Of a stretch of DNA of 6,504 nucleotides, positions 6,409-6,504 are shown piece after piece; the first letter of the stretch is position 1, and every line of letters starts with the position of its first letter. The notes under the pieces are model-generated. The model was not told the origin of the DNA and did no database searches. It saw nothing but the letters and a program-made list of their open reading frames with translations. The DNA is from Verrucomicrobia bacterium 12-59-8 (GTDB lineage Bacteria; Verrucomicrobiota; Verrucomicrobiae; Verrucomicrobiales; Verrucomicrobiaceae). The DNA lies in assembly GCA_002279765.1 (NCBI GenBank), contig NCCR01000088.1:1-6504 (forward strand). Reading direction: 5' to 3'. A program made the position numbers and the translations under genes.

Positions 6409-6504
6409 CACCTGTCATAGCTGCAGCGGAGGGTATCCCGCCGTTGTTTGCATTGCTGGCACTGATGCTGGCGGGGGTGGTGCTGGTTTCGTTGCTGTTG
6501 CTCC
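6399..6504 (+). CDS. Membrane protein, N-terminal 35 residues only
   Basis: The frame opens with an ATG overlapping the exporter's TGA as ATGA and runs open to the window edge. The first 12 residues (MTHAPVIAAAEG) are mild, and residues 14-35 are almost wholly hydrophobic (PLFALLALMLAGVV, then LVSLLLL), which suggests a first membrane span or signal anchor. The 4-base overlap implies translational coupling with the exporter. An ATG at 6392 opens a different frame, but that product is rich in Gly and Cys and not membrane-like, so 6399 is preferred. The family cannot be named from this much; a membrane-bound transferase, ligase or glycan-export partner would fit the setting. Confidence 0.55.
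   Translation, partial: MTHAPVIAAAEGIPPLFALLALMLAGVVLVSLLLL

Noticed and set aside
5878..6411. 177-residue minus-strand frame antisense to the ABC exporter
   Set aside because: It is the complement of Walker B, signature and H-loop coding sequence, with no independent support.
6392..6504. Alternative frame from the ATG at 6392
   Set aside because: It gives a Gly/Cys-rich product with no membrane character; the 6399 frame gives a clear hydrophobic segment and a classic ATGA overlap.

Overview
The window is a cell-surface polysaccharide locus of about 58-60% GC (estimated by eye) from what is probably a Gram-negative bacterium. Verrucomicrobiota is a tentative guess from protein style and weak ribosome binding sites. 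No rRNA, tRNA, CRISPR array or insertion sequence was found, and no stretch longer than 300 bases lacks a gene.

Two gene sets diverge from a spacer near 3200-3320. The leftward set encodes a UDP-N-acetylglucosamine 6-dehydrogenase of the WbpA/TviB type (1905-3200), a WbpP/TviC-type UDP-sugar 4-epimerase overlapping it by ATGA (952-1908), and a NeuB-family sialic-acid-like synthase (from 937 leftward). The rightward set encodes a GT4 glycosyltransferase (3322-4464), an MsbA-like ABC exporter with fused membrane and ATPase domains (4483-6402), and the first 35 residues of a membrane protein that starts inside the exporter's stop codon (6399 onward). The likely logic is that the leftward genes make activated amino-sugar acids and possibly a nonulosonic acid, while the rightward genes add a sugar and move a lipid-linked product across the inner membrane. 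The final glycan cannot be read from the sequence.

The strangest part is the left end. NeuB homology stops near base 149, about 75-85 residues early, so the C-terminal SAF (antifreeze-like) domain is absent. The first 130 or so bases instead read, on the opposite strand, as the middle of a COG3173-type phosphotransferase cut off before its catalytic HGD motif. Two unrelated, tail-less convergent genes are joined at about 128-151. This is either an assembly chimera or a real rearrangement. Nothing else in the window clearly amounts to a new system; the other observations are modest: a divergent NeuB subtype, an altered GT4 motif, an operator-like palindrome, and a small tandem repeat at a stop/start junction.
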